The notes beneath the pieces were generated by a model. The model ran no database searches, had not been told where the DNA came from, and saw nothing but the letters and a program-made list of their open reading frames with translations. A stretch of 64,000 bases of DNA, taken from positions 316,011 through 380,010 of the forward strand of contig CAWUHX010000076.1 in assembly GCA_963922205.1 (NCBI GenBank), given 5' to 3'. Below are positions 33,182 through 46,500 of the stretch, piece by piece (position 1 is the stretch's first letter; each line of letters starts with the position of its first letter). The DNA comes from Romanomermis culicivorax. Taxonomy: Eukaryota > Nematoda > Enoplea > Mermithida > Mermithidae. The position numbers and the translations under genes were made by a program.

Positions 33182-33369
33182 GTTTACATGAGCCGTGCAA
33201 GAGAATAATTCAACGGCATAACCATTATTTCTTATATTTCTTTGACCACATAAAACAATTAATTTTGACATAACAGGTAAATCAACCGATTAACTTTGAT
33301 AAAAAGTCAACAATGAAAAAAAAATTCAAAACTGATTCTGAAAGGCTGACAATCTGACGTAAAAGTATG

Positions 33370-33930
33370 AACTCGACCACAGGGATTTTTTTCTGCACAG
33401 GCCAGCTTGCAATGTGCAACTTGGGAAAAAAGCTAGTTTTCTTGTATTTCTTTCGATTCGCATCGGTTTTAGGCTTTTAAAACCAAATTTTCTGATTTTT
33501 GAAGAGAAAATGAAGAGCTTGCTATGAGTAACTTGTTCAGTGCCTGGTTTCGAAAATGGATTTTGATATTGTAGAACGCCGGGAAATGGACCTTTTCAAC
33601 TTTTATTTCCTAGACAGAAGATTTAATTTTTCAGTGGATTCGACGAATTTTCAGTCGGGCAGACTACAATTCAAAAGCTAGGAGCAAAGCAACCAAGAAT
33701 TTCGATTCTCCAACCAGCAAAAATTTCGACTTGGACTCAAAACGTTTTAATCACACAATGTCAATTTTTTTGAAGATCGCAAAAAGATTTTGGGAAAATA
33801 ACCGAGAAAAATCTTGCTTTTCGTCAAATTCTCAAAAAAACGACACAGGATCAAACATTTATCCATAGTACGTTGAAAATTAAAAGCTATAAGCATTGGC
33901 CAGAATGACATTTTCTAACTGCGCACTGGG
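33370..33930 (-). repeat. Family H copy 2 (inverted relative to copy 1)
   Basis: 33570-33930 is the reverse complement of 29935-30300, with many substitutions. The adjoining 33390-33425 holds the family word GTGCAACTT/AGTTGCAC. Confidence 0.75.
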
Positions 33931-34145
33931 ATAATATCAGAGGTCCCCAAGGTCGAAAATTTAGGTAGGGGTAAAATCGTAAATTGTAAGGGTAGTACTT
34001 GAAATATGCCGCGCCATAGCCGTGACCTTTTTTTTTGCTCCCAACTTGTTTGCGAAGGGAGGTGGTGTAGTACTTTCACGCTTTTTACGGTCAAACACCA
34101 TTTACTATTTCAACCCCATTTTTACAGCTCCCAATCATGCAACTT

Positions 34146-34325
34146 CAAGTGCGGATTTAAGGGGGGCGGAGGGGCGGGCCCCCAAACTTTTGTAAAACGA
34201 TTTTTTTCTGTATACCTATAGGCAAATTTGAAAAATTTTTGAAAATTTTTTGAATTTTTTTGGAAAAATACTTGATTTTGAGCACCGCCCCCCCCCCTGA
34301 AAAAAAATTTCTGGATCTGCCACTG
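34146..34325. mobile_element. Family I MITE (I1)
   Basis: CAAGTGCGGATTTA to GGATCTGCCACTG, 180 bases, with the exact 8-bp duplication TGCAACTT at 34138-34145 and 34326-34333. The same family is at 52930-53097. Confidence 0.88.
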
Positions 34326-34339
34326 TGCAACTTGAATAT

Positions 34340-35260
34340 ACTAATTATATGCACAGAATAGTCACACTTTGAAGATTGTCGTGTCATCTGATTCCTGCAC
34401 ATTTCAAGAATCGGGCACAACATACTTTTGGAAACATTATTTGAACCAGCATCTCCAGGAGTATGAGCTTATTCCATCATTGACATACATGTAATTGGCG
34501 GGGAAGTGCTATGGGAAACCCCCGCCCCCCCCCCCCAGAAATCGTCGACCATATGGCTAGCCATTGGGCGACCCCCCCCCCCAGGATTTTCCAATCCTAT
34601 GGCTAGCCATATGGTAGACCTAGGAACCCCCATAGTTTTAGTCGGAAAAATACTGAAAAATGTCATTTTTTTCATGGAAAATGTCAAATTTTGAACAAAA
34701 AAATGGTCGAAAACGTCAATTTTTTCGGCGCTTCGCGCCATAAGTATATATTTCATCATTTTTTTAGACAAAAATTACTACTTTTTAAACCGTTTTTCAG
34801 ACATTTTTCATGAAAAAAATTGAATTTTTTTTCCTTCAGGGATCCCTCCCCCCAAAATTTTGGGAATTATTGACCCCCGGTCCCAATAAAGTACTCCAAT
34901 CCCCCCCCCCCCCCAGACCTCGGAGCTCCGTTACATGTATAATCATTGATGAGGGTTGTAACAGTGCTTCCAATTGAAAGTGCTAATGCCGAATGTGGCT
35001 TTAGTATTATTAATCCCACTAGATTATGAACCACGAGTTTGAAACCAGGTACCACTCCTGATCCGCGTCAACGAACCTCGCATGTCTCAACTCATAGCAG
35101 GAAAGTATGCCACAGCTTGGATGGAGAAATATAACCATATGCGCATAGAAGACCCAACGCAGAAGCGGGAAAAAGCAGCTTGGATGGAGAAATATAACCA
35201 TATGCGCATAGAAGACCCAACGCAGAAGCGGGAAAAAGGAGAGGAGCATGAAAAGGAAGA
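34340..35260 (+). pseudogene. hAT transposase C-terminal fragment in C2, split by D1
   Basis: Parallel to the fragment in C1: the frame leading to '..NAECGFSIINP' is interrupted at 34484-34949 by MITE D1 and resumes at 34950. A 63-base segment (35113-35175) is duplicated exactly in tandem (35176-35238), repeating the 'EKYNHMRIEDPTQKREK' peptide. Not functional. Confidence 0.6.
34484..34941. mobile_element. Family D MITE (D1)
   Basis: CATACATGTAATTGG to CGTTACATGTATA, 458 bases, with the exact 8-bp duplication ATCATTGA at 34476-34483 and 34942-34949. The palindromic word ATGGCTAGCCAT occurs twice near the left end. A GC hairpin lies at 34726-34739. Confidence 0.92.
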
Positions 35261-35849
35261 ATTTATGTTCTTAAATGTTTTTCTTCTAATCTAATGGCGA
35301 TTTTTTGATAAATCACATTATACATGACTCATTATTTGATCTCCCAATTATATATATAATGATATCCTACTAGTAGAATATATATTAATGTGCTGATATC
35401 CTTTCCTAAAAATCGCTATATGGCACAGAAGGTGCATACTTTCCCATCATCATTTGCTCAGTAAATGTGTCAAAATGAGTAGTGAGTAATTCCTCTCAAG
35501 CACACGTTGTGCAATTATTCTCGAATTACTATAACCTACTGAGGAGAGGATGAGGTCTACCAGAATTTTTTGCTATAGTGTGCTGTTTTTATGGGGGTAG
35601 TAAATGAATTTCCAAATCTAAGACCGGCGTAATACCCCCCATGGGGTGCTCTGGATATAGAAAAATTATTAAATAATTAAATAAATTATAATAATAAATT
35701 TAAACAATTTTCCATTTTATATCGTGTAAAAAAGCATCTCCGGACAGAAAACCTTTAACGTTATCAAAAGGGCAGTCAGCTTGACCATCAAAAATTTTTT
35801 CCTCAAAGTGATGCCTAAGCATAAAAAATGGAAAAAAGCCTGGAAAAAA

Positions 35850-36032
35850 TCGTCAAACACAACACCCCTCCCTGAACTCTTTCGGACACAGTTTTTTGAT
35901 ATTTTTGATGCATATTTTGTATGAAAAGCATGCTTGTGGAACTTTTTTGTTTTTGTTGCTCACCCACCCCCACCCCTCCCTCGATGAAAAGTCCGAATAC
36001 CCCCCCCCCTCTCTGGAAAATTCTTGCCGTGC
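35850..36032. repeat. Family B MITE, 3' half only
   Basis: Matches the right two thirds of the 40839-41103 copy, from AAAAATCGTCAAACAC to CTTGCCGTGCATGTCTG. The left end is missing. Confidence 0.65.
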
Positions 36033-38819
36033 ATGTCTGGTGTGGTCACTACTGGCTGTGGTTACCCACCAAGTGGAACGGATACTGCTGAACTAATGTG
36101 CATGAAAATTGTTTGTTCTCTAAATCGTGTCATTGGAGAAAACAATTTTCACCGAATCGAATGTATGGCTATAGGGTTCTTTATTTTTGCACACAGCGAC
36201 CAAATTTTGGGCTGTGCAACCAATTTTTTTCTGCCAAGTTGCACAGTGCGACCTGGAGCCTGACGGGCCTCATGATTACGTTATAAAGTTTCCTGTCCGG
36301 AAATGCATTAGAAAATACTGAAAATTTTCCAGCGCTTTGCGCGGAATTCCAAATGATTTATAATTTTATCAGTTCTAGTGCGTGGCTAGAAAAATCAAAA
36401 TCTTCTTCGATTATTTTCACAAAATCTTTTGGCGGACCTTGATACATAAGTTCGACTTTCGTAAACATAAACTTTTTGCATTTTGAGAATAATTAAAACA
36501 TCATCAGCTCAACAGAGGACATTGACCGGAGCTCCTGCCGGTTGAAGAATGAAGAAAAATTCTTGGTTGCTTGCCTAATTTTCGAATTTCAATTTTTCCC
36601 ACCCGACTGAAAACTCATTGAATTCGCAGAAAAATAAGATTTTCCATCATGGAAATATTCATTCTCTAGCATTCTAGAATGTCAAAATGCAAATTTTTTC
36701 TTCAGCCCTTATGCGCCGGAATTACTGATATATTAGAATCCGAGACAAAATGTCACGCTTTTTCATGCTTTGTATCATTTAATGACAATTTCGCTACATT
36801 TATAATCATGATTCATAAAATGGCAGACATATGTTTGAGATTGATATACGATAGTTGCAGAAGAATGAAAAAAAAATTTCCGATGTTTTAGAAGTCTCAA
36901 AATCTTTATTTTCCCGGCACTCCGCACTGAACAAGTTACAATTGCCAGGCTTTTAATTTTTTCCCTAGAAATCAGGAAATATAGTTTCACAAGTGTAAAA
37001 CTGATGCGAATTAAATGCAACACAAAAAACTAGATTTTCACCGTTTTTCTGATAAAACCAGATGAATTTACTATTTTAGTGCGAGCAACCAAAAATTTCT
37101 TTGTTCCACCGAATTTTTCCGCAAGTTGCACATTGAAATCTATCCTGTGCAAAAATTAAAAAGCCTGTGTGGCTAAATATCATGGGGTGGGAGGAATACC
37201 ACATTATTACTGTCATTTTTCTCCAGTGTTTTTTAGAATAAGTCATTAAATTGTCTTGATAGTCGGGCGTCGTTACCAGAAAAGAATATTTTTGTCACTC
37301 AATATTGTATACCTTATTATATTGATGCTATTGTTTTTAGTTCTTTAGGTAATTATAATTATGAAGCGTCATCATAACCAGGCACAGGGGAATCAACAAT
37401 CATCATTCGCCTTTTTTGGTGAAAGTTCTAGCAAAAATCGGCCCAACTATTTTTATAATATCAATTGAAAAGCTTAAACGATATTTCCGAATTTGGCGTA
37501 ATTAGGTGCATTTTTTTATTTTTTTGCAATGTCACCATGCTGATTTCAGTCCTTAAGCTCCTGGCGGGAAACACAAAATTCAGTTAAAATTGTATCAACT
37601 CCTTTTATTTGGCTTGAACGCGGGCAACTTTTCGTTGAATGGTATATTTGTATTATCGCAGCAATATTGTATGTTGTCCATAACTGATAAATGACAATAA
37701 ATTCTGAATTCTGAACTTCCTCTGTTTATTTTGAGTAGGATTTGGAACTTAAGTTATCATTTTCACCCTTTGAATTAAAAAGAAAAATTGACATTGTTGT
37801 CACAATTTTTCTTCTAAAAATTTATGCTGAAGTAAGCAAGTACAGACACCGTCAATCGTTACATTGTTGTTGAAAAGAAATTCGTTACCGAAAATGAAAG
37901 GAAAATATAAACTTAACCCCCCCCCCCCCAACTGATTGAACCTCTTAAGGTATGCTGACGTAAATGAATGAAAAACAGTGTGAGTTTGTTTTTCATTTAT
38001 GTTGAATGCCATACGTGTAAGCGTGACGGACATCTAACATAATTTATGTTGAATGCCATACCGGTTAGAAATTTAATATTTCTGACCTTTGAAACACACC
38101 GAAACGCTCTTCTTGATGCAATAGAAAGGTTTTCAACAGGTCGATGTTAAGTTGTAAAACATATGTATGTAAAAATATGACCGGTGTGTAGCGCTTAAAA
38201 AATTTGAAGTTTAGACCTCCTAAGATACACCTGGAATCAAAATAATGTTTCATTCTCATCCCGGAACATTGAGATGAGTTCCTAAAAGATTGTTTTGTCC
38301 TGTATAATATTTTAGTGGTGTGTGATTCTTCTTCGGGAATACATTACAGGAAATTTAGATTTGTAACATAAAGAAATGAATGAAAATGCTCTATTTATGT
38401 TTCAAGGGATTTTGGGACTACTGAAAGTCATTTCAGTACCGTTTTGTAGTTCCTATTAATTGTTTAATAATAACTTGATAAAAAAATAAAGTTTTTTACA
38501 AATTATTGTTGCTTATATTCTGTTTCATGCTTCACATTCTTATATAACTGTTTTGACTGGCCTATGTAGATATTATGCGACAAGCAACAAAACTTTTAAC
38601 CGGGGCCGGTGCAAGGCCCAGTTGAAAGTTCAGGCCCGGGCATGGGCGCGGTGAAATTTTGAGCCCGGTCAATCGCTGCCTCCTACCTGAAACCCTGGAC
38701 GCCCCCTGGCCCCATAGAAAATCGTCAAACATCATAGATGAGTAACCTGTGTTCCTCTATGTCATGGCCATAGATTAATAACCAAATCAGTGTAATTTTC
38801 AAATTTTATTTATAACAAA
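36033..38819. other. Repeat-rich intergenic DNA, no gene
   Basis: Holds family H copy 3 (36370-36640, word AGTTGCAC at 36195-36250 and 37085-37165), a solo family A right end (37915-37961) and a GC-rich patch at 38598-38670 with repeated GGCCC words. None of the short frames is convincing. Confidence 0.5.
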
Positions 38820-39660
38820 AAAAATTCATTAAAATTGGGGAAAAAATTGAAATTTTCGAGTTTCAAGTCCAATTTACGAGCATTGTGGAACAATTTGTCT
38901 AGAAAACTATCTAACAGCATAATGAATTGGCATTAGGTGATACACTGATGGTCAAGTCCTCCATGATGACAAGTGAAAGCCCAAAAAATATGTTAATCTT
39001 GCCGGCGCGAAGCGCGGGAACAAAAATTTGTGTATTGACATTCGGCGACGCTGGAAAATCAATTTTCCAAACATTTATTTCAAGAATTAGATTCGAATTT
39101 AGTGTTCAAAAGTCGTAATTTTTAGAATTTTATTATTTGAAAAATTTTTAAACCAGTAATTTATTCGTTAACTCTCAGGAAATTTCCAAAAACTACTTCC
39201 ATGAAGCTTCCCTATTGATTTCACGTTAAGAAAGGAATAATCGCTTCAAAAAGTTTACAGACTTGACGTATTGATCTTTCTCAAGAAATGTTCCAATGAA
39301 AAACTGCGAATCTTCATTAAACATCAAGATCAATATTGAAGATTACCACTTAAAACATGAGATAATACGTTTGAGATGATTAAAACTATTATGCATCAAG
39401 TAATAGGTGAAGGTAGACATTCTGAAAGCCGCTTCTGAGCTAGGTAATACATAATAATGATTTTTGAAGTTATAACCGGCGCGATGCGCCGGAAAATTTT
39501 GAAATTATGAACTTCTAAAATGCTCCAAAATGCATATTTTCTGTACCTTATCCCCAAAATTTTCTTCCCTAAACGGGGAAAGAGTCGTTTGTAAATGTAA
39601 AAATGACTACCGTTCGTTTGCCCCAAAAAATTTTCATTTGCCTCCGGCAAAAAAACACCG
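38820..39660. repeat. Family E copy 3, diverged
   Basis: Collinear with E1/E2 interiors (TTCATTAAAATT..., AAATCAATTTTCC.AAC, GACTTGACGTATTGATC), with hairpins at 39002-39017 and 39476-39492. The right end shows TTTGCC/GGCAAA words and ends GGCAAAAAAACACCG. Confidence 0.7.
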
Positions 39661-40838
39661 CTTTCAATTTCAGATCGTTTGTTTGAGGAGATAATATATT
39701 ATATGTGCAGGTATAGGGGCATTTGGGGGTATATTATGGGGGTATTATATTGGAGATTCATTTACCACCGCAGTAAGAATAACTTATTGGTCGAGTGAAA
39801 TGGGAGAAAAATGAGTTACTGGCACTGGCACACATAATTTTGGGAAGTGTCATAATGGGTAAGCTAATTTGAAGGAAATAATTTATTGGACACTTGGAAG
39901 ATTGGCTATTGGCTATTTTTACGTGGTATGAGAAAAATATCATTAATGTCCATATGTTTTAAAAATATATATTCTGCATAAGTGATTTTGATGTATGAAA
40001 TTAGAAAAACTGACAGCTGATCAGAACCACAGTTTTTTGTAGGAGACAAGCTTTTTTGGCTCCGTACGAAGATTTTTGTGGTATGTTTGTTTGTACAAAG
40101 TACAGAGACATTTTGTCGAAATTACAGTTTTCCAGCGCCTCGCGCCTGAGTGTATGTTGGTAATTTTTCGGATTGGGCAATGCACTGTCTTTTTGGGATT
40201 CGACGCGAAAAAAACAATTTTGGTGCATTTTGTAACGTGTGTAAAATTGTCAAGTTACTGGGGAATAAGTGACACCCCCTTTGAACTTATACAGCGAGCA
40301 GAGAAAGGCCGCGGTGTCACCCTATCCATATAGCATTTTACCCCTACCTAGATTATCGACCTTGGGGATGTCTGACAATATGGTTTAGTGCTCTTAGTTT
40401 CAAAATAGCGAGTCTCTCAGGACAACAATAATCCGGGAAATTTATGACATCCTTCGAGAAATTTTTTTACTTTTTTCACCGTTTTTATATTAGCCAGTGA
40501 GTAGGATAATCATACAGTTGTAGCATCTCAAATACACTTTGGATGCTTTAGTTTAGTAGGAAGACATAATTACTGACCAAAACTTGTGAAACTATAAGGA
40601 AGTTTACAATAAGCATGTTTTACTATTGTACTGACATTTAATTAAATTTCCGGTTTTCTGACAACATTCCACTCAAATCTTTGTATCTTTGATATAATTG
40701 TCCGTTTTGAGCAGAATTTCATCAATAATCCTGTATCCATATTTTGGATTATTTCTGCCGAAACGCAGTTGATGACAGACTCAGTTGAAATTCTGATGAC
40801 TATTTAGTCACAAGATTCAGATTAAATTGTGTTGTAGA
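39661..40838. other. Intergenic, no gene
   Basis: A degenerate hairpin lies at 40134-40147, and an inverted family C end lies at about 40318-40374 (reverse of CAGACATCCCCAAGGTCG). Nothing codes convincingly. Confidence 0.45.
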
Positions 40839-41103
40839 CATACATGCACATAGGGGGTAAGGGGGGTAAACTCCCATACCTGAGACCCTGGCCACCCCCC
40901 CCCCCCTTGCCGAAAAGATCCTCAAAACACCCCCCCCCCCTGAACTTTTTTCAAGACAGTTTTTTCATGATCTTTGTGCATATTTTGTATGAAAAACAGG
41001 CTTTGTAGAATTTTTTGGTTTTTTGCTCACCCACCTCCCCTACCCCCCTGGGAAAAAAGTCCATGGACCCTCCCCCCTGGAAAATTCTTGCCGTGCATGT
41101 CTG
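40839..41103. mobile_element. Family B MITE (B2, intact, 265 bases)
   Basis: CATACATGCAC to GTGCATGTCTG (10 of 11 terminal bases inverted), with the exact 8-bp duplication GTTGTAGA at 40831-40838 and 41104-41111. Confidence 0.92.
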
Positions 41104-41730
41104 GTTGTAGATATACATGAAATTTATGTAGAGAAGGGATAAAACAGGTCACAAAACCCTTCTTGAGGTACATATGAGTACATCACTCAAAACTGTAGTG
41201 TATTACATTAAGTATTAAATATTCCAACTCGGACACAAACAGCAACTATATTAGATTTTTAAGCAGAAACTTGCTATGAAAATTTTCTTATTTCCGAAAA
41301 ATATTGGATCAAGGATTTGGAATAGAATTGTGAAGAAAAATGTAGAGACACTGAAACGAAAAAACGTAGCAGTTGAACTTATAAATCGTAGAATCGAGAA
41401 AAATGTGTAAATATTTTAAAATCGATTTAATATAACTTTTAATTATCATGTCTGCTCTATAATTTTATACGTGTTTACATCGTCTGGTCAGCACTGGGCA
41501 ATGACAGTTCAAAACTGATTTGATTTTTTGTTTTGACCAATTTTATGAAAAATGCTTGATTTGTAGCCGATATTTTGGGTTTTATGATTGAAAACATCCG
41601 CACATTGCTCATGTCTCCATATTTCATGTAGGAATTATTGATTTTTGCTGGAAAAGTTAGGAAATTTTATTTTGGAAAACCGCTGGACACCCTGCAACTC
41701 TGTGTGAAAAACTGTTGTTTAAGTATTTGT

Positions 41731-41850
41731 GGCGTGAAGCGCCGAGATAATTGGCATTTTTGACCATTTTTCGTTCAAAAGTGATCAATGGCTAGCCATA
41801 TGGCCGACAATTTCTGGGGGCTCCAATGGGACTTCCCTCAATTATGTGGT
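41731..41850 (-). repeat. Family D fragment
   Basis: Contains the D-type hairpin GGCGTGAAGCGCC (41731) and ATGGCTAGCCATATGGCC, in reverse orientation. The ends are lost. Confidence 0.6.
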
Positions 41851-42366
41851 GGGCATTGTCCATGTTAGGCAGCTGTGAATGTTGGATGAGACTGATACAA
41901 ATACAGAGGAAGTTGCAACAGTCGAAGCACACCATAACAACACCGAGAACAATCTGTTACTCCCTCCGGACTCTCAGATACCTCACCAAGAAACTCCCTA
42001 AACCTACCGCAGAGCTCCTTGACGTCTTCAACAGAAGTTCCTACCCGCTCTCCACTCTCCTAACCTCATGACCCATGGGGAGATCCTTCCCTTACGCTCA
42101 CGAAACAAAATAAGTTGCCGTGGTGAGCTTGTATTGAGTATCCACAACGACTTCGCCAACACAGTGAAAATATAATGTTGAACGAAGACGGACGCGACGC
42201 ATAAAGTTTCTAAAAACAACAATAATAAAACTCTACCAAAAAACAAGCTGAGGCCAGGAGGCCACAAAGTTCTATGTAAATTTATCATTCCTGTCACTGC
42301 TATGTCCACGCCGTCTGCGCACTGACGCCGGAAGTTCAACACGTGCACCTACAGTAACTCTAACAT

Positions 42367-42546
42367 CAGAGGTTCCCAAGATCAGATTTTTCAGGTAGGG
42401 TTAAAGTTGAAAATTTGCGAGGGAGGTGCAGCTAAATGTCCACGAAACACTTCATTTTGACTCAAAATTAGGCAACCAGTGATCAATTTTGAAGACTTTA
42501 GGTAGGTGCAATACCCTGCTCATACTGCTCCCTAGGGGGCAGTCTG
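42367..42546. mobile_element. Short family C MITE (C3, 180 bases)
   Basis: CAGAGGTTCCCAAG to GGGGGCAGTCTG, flanked by TCTAACAT and TCCTACAT (6 of 8). It has no transposase and is a miniature of the 1-kb C elements. Confidence 0.75.
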
Positions 42547-43090
42547 TCCTACATATATGGTGATTCCTGAAGTTCAATTTGACTCAATTGAAATTTGACT
42601 ATTAACTTTCTGACAACAAAAATTGATACAAACTTGCCCTGCCGTTAAAACAAAGTCTGCACAATATATAGTCAATTCATATGTTCGCATAAAATTATAA
42701 GAACCGAAACAAGAATCGATAATATCCGGTTTATGTGACTTTGGAGATTTGGTTCTGGATCCGGCTCCAAAAAAATGAATCGGTTCGGGGTATTCGTGAC
42801 ATGCCTACCTGCACTAAAGCAAATGCCACGCAGCAGCTTTTTGTATCAACGACATGTGGTAATCCTGAGAAAAAAAATATCTGCATATGGGGTTTTAGCC
42901 CAATTGGGATTCAATACTGAACTTTTGAGAATTTTTTGTATTTTATGCCAGCACGTTTTTGACAACTTAGAGATGTGAATTGTAAAAGCAGATCATTAAT
43001 CTATGAAAATTCGTGCTTATGTTTGAGGACTTCTGGTTTTTTGCCCATGAAACGAGCTTTTTTAATTTTTTAAATAGTGCTTGTCAAATG

Positions 43091-43525
43091 CATACATGTA
43101 ATTGGGGGGATTTGCTATAGGAACTCCCTCCCAGAAATCGTCGACCATATAGCTAGCCATTGGGCGACCCCGCTGGATTTTCCAATCCTATGACTAGCCA
43201 TATGGTAGCCGTGGGGAGCCTCATACTTTTGATCGGAAAAATACTGAAATTTGTTAATTTTTTGATGAAAAATGTCAATTTTTGAACAAAAAATGGTCAA
43301 GAATAGAAATTTTCTTGGCGTTTCGCGCCATGAATACATTTTTGCGGTCTTTCTAGATAAAATACTATTTTTTTGAACTATTTCCGAACTCTTTTGTCAA
43401 ACAATTGATTTTTTTCTTTGAGAGACCCCTCCCCCCTCCCAAAATTTTGGGAATTACTGACCCTCGGCCCAGAAAAAGTCGTCCGACCCCCCCCCCCCAG
43501 ACCTCGGGACTCCGTTACATGTATG
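43091..43525. mobile_element. Family D MITE (D2)
   Basis: CATACATGTAATTGG to CGTTACATGTATG, flanks GTCAAATG and GTCAAACG (7 of 8). Hairpin GGCGTTTCGCGCC at 43317-43329. Confidence 0.88.
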
Positions 43526-43533
43526 GTCAAACG

Positions 43534-46500
43534 CAGAATTCAATTCTCTATAGCACTGTAATTCTCAATTTGTTTCGTCATTCTTCCAAATGACTGTAGG
43601 GAATAGGGATAGTGTCAATCATTATGCAACATCCTGTATAATTCAAACACGAAAATCAGTTGCCTGTCATCCCCGAAATTCAGTAAAACAGTTCGGCCGA
43701 ATGTCTTTCTTCATATGCTCGATCTACTTCCAGGTTCGAGCATTTTCAATGTACTTGAAGCTCCTGTCTGATCTGCTTTCTAATTAGCTTGTCAGACGCA
43801 CTTCGAGCTTTGCTTCCTTATCATTTCGACGTCGTTGTTCCGCTTCTTCAAAGAAAATTTTTACTCATTGGATCATTCTTCGCTTTTCCTCTCCTTCCTG
43901 TGATCTATCTTTGAAATAAACTTTTTGCCTCTAATTACTACTTGGCCTCAAATTACATTATTTGTGTTTTTTTCTTTCGTTACTTTCTATTACTCGAGGA
44001 GATGTTTGCCATTCGGATTCCGGATTATTGATGGATCTGCGTGCTTATGTTGTGTACTTGGCGCAAGAAAATTTCCGGCTGAGCTATTTCAGCACACCCT
44101 ACAGCGCCACTTTTTCCCCTTTATACACCTTCCTCTTGTGTTTATAGAAGTAATTAGCGTTTTCCCACTAAGACATCTTTTCTGATATAATTAGCATCCA
44201 ACTGCTAGATATGTCGTTCGTCTTGTAAAGTTGGCAAGAACGCATATTGTCCTACAAGATTGATCATCTTTTTTATATGAAAGGCCAACGGGCTTATGCA
44301 TTAACCATCACGAGGCATACTTGCAATTTATCCGTTCTGAAAAGGCTTGAACATATTTCATTAAAAGGAATGTACCTGATTACAACACATTGAATCTCGT
44401 ATCTTATTCTTATCCTATCGTTGATTATCGGATCAATACGAGCTACCGTTCTCAGTTACATAAATCTTTTCGTCCAATTATAAGACCATAAGATTATATG
44501 ATCCGCCTTGCGCTACCTTAGTTATTAATAAAACATCTGTTTTCAGCAACGAAATGGCGTATAATGTTTTTCGTAGTTCAAGAGTTAATGTGCTTCTTTT
44601 TGCATAGAAATATGATTTTTAGGCTCGTCAGGCTTTTATTTCAGACACTATTTACCTTAAACGCAGTGTATTCTGTTCATGTTTTTCAACAATTTTCCGT
44701 TTTCGTTACTCCTACTCTTGTTAGGCTGATTAAAAAATTTAGTGTAAGCAAGAGAAAATCACAGCTGCTTCTATTCTTCTCATGTTTCCATAAGTTGAAA
44801 TACTGCCAGCAAGGCAATTGTCCGACATATGGGAGAAGTATTATTCCTTAGTTAATTTTGTTGGCGCATTTTGCCGTGCTTTCAGGCACACTTTTTATGA
44901 CCCAATTGAGGGCACGGTTTCTTAAAATGGCAAAATGACTTCCAAAAATTTACTTCGATGGTCAATTTGATTTGTGAAAACTTACATTTTAATCATCACC
45001 TATTGAGCATTTTTATGCTGTTTAGAACTCTAAATATAAACATTATTCGGCGCGTTGCACCAAATTAATAATAGTGGTGGTCGATTAGCCGTTCATTTTT
45101 GTATCGGCTCCTGATGTTTAATGCTACCTTGTCGTCCTCGTCTTTTCAGAAAATGCATTAATTTTTAGACTTTCAATTTCAATTTATTTTTCTACCTAAT
45201 TAATTAATGGTCATTCCAAATTCGCTAGTTTCGTGATCCAACCAATTCAGATATTTATATATTCATTCTGATGCATGAATCTACTCTGGATAAGTCGAAG
45301 TTGAAATGTATGGATATCATGTCATGTCACTGCATTTATTTTCAGTGTTAGTATCCTATCCTATTGGACAGGTCTTATGGGAATTGAACTGTCCAAAAAA
45401 CAATTTTTGTGGCTATTATTTTTATCAGAAAATTTAGTACTTTTAACCTCTGGGTTTTCAAAATTCCGTCCCGGGAGCCAAATGACGGAAATAAAAAAAG
45501 CCCACTCGAGTGACTACTTAACGGCTGCAGTTTTTCCGTAAATCGAAACGATTGGCAAAGCGACGGATCACTACCGCGGCAGGCTCATCACCACTACTTT
45601 TTTAGGGTTTCAACTCACAGTCGGGACCAAATTAATTATGGTCAATGTGGGTTTGTTGCCGCGGTACTGAGCCCTAGCCAACGATATCTCGAATTCGAAA
45701 AAGGTGAAAAAACAAAAATTTCGAAAAATTTAAATGCGAGAAAATGGTGCTGCTGCCATCAAACTCCAATTTCTGATTTATAAATTTATTACGACAATTC
45801 TTCCGTTCTAGAAAGTTCTAAAATTTATATTTTTAGCTTTCGCTTGCACGGCTTCCACGATAAGTCATTTATCAAGATTAGTATTTTTAACTTCTATCCT
45901 AATACCGAAATTACGAGTACCCTACTATTTTGCCCGCTGACAGCCCTGAAACGACATTTAGGCAGTCCATATTTTGCTGGCATCTTATGTATTCATCGCA
46001 AACTGGTTCTGTTACGAACTATAAGAAAGCCTACATTTGAACTCGTATCAGTTTCAATTTTGATCTCTCCGTGCAAACACTTTTTACTACAACTACTAGA
46101 TGTTATGTGTGGCGCCGTGTCGATTAAAAATGCGTTCACAATCATTCTCCGCGCGTCTTTTCTCTGTTTTATTTGATATCCTGGTCGATTTTCACTTTTT
46201 CAGTGTTTTGTTTTCTTCTTTACTGGAATGATGCAAAGTCCAAACATCTAGTGAGTTATGAGGAAATTTTTATTTCAAAATGTCGATATCTGCGAGTCGT
46301 GTCGTCTCAGTATTAATCAAATCTTACTAGCCCGATTAATTCAAAATTTTAAAGAAACCTCCTTGCTTTTGCTCTTGTTAACTTTTACTTGTTAACCAAC
46401 CGCATTCTTTCACGGGGTTTTCTATTCTCGTTCTAGTTCTTTTAATTTTCATGTTATTGTTTTTGCAACACCAGATTTAACTACTGCCCAATACCTAGGA

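Larger units (their letters stand above)
33938..35653 (+). mobile_element. Family C hAT element (C2), with MITE I1 and MITE D1 inside
   Basis: Starts CAGAGGTCCCCAAGG and ends CCATGGGGTGCTCTG. Subtracting the two insertions leaves about 1.06 kb collinear with C1. Flanks GATAATAT and GATATAGA do not match well, so the right or left end may have been altered. Confidence 0.8.

Noticed and set aside
27746..33273. Gly/Pro-rich frames in the C/G-run regions (27746-28088, 31110-31437, 32957-33273)
   Set aside because: They are translations of homopolymer runs inside family A MITEs; homopolymer lengths vary between copies and would break any frame.
45844..46176. 110-codon plus-strand frame in the low-repeat region
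   Set aside because: Hydrophobic, without motif, splice context or supporting neighbours; such length is expected by chance in 64 kb.
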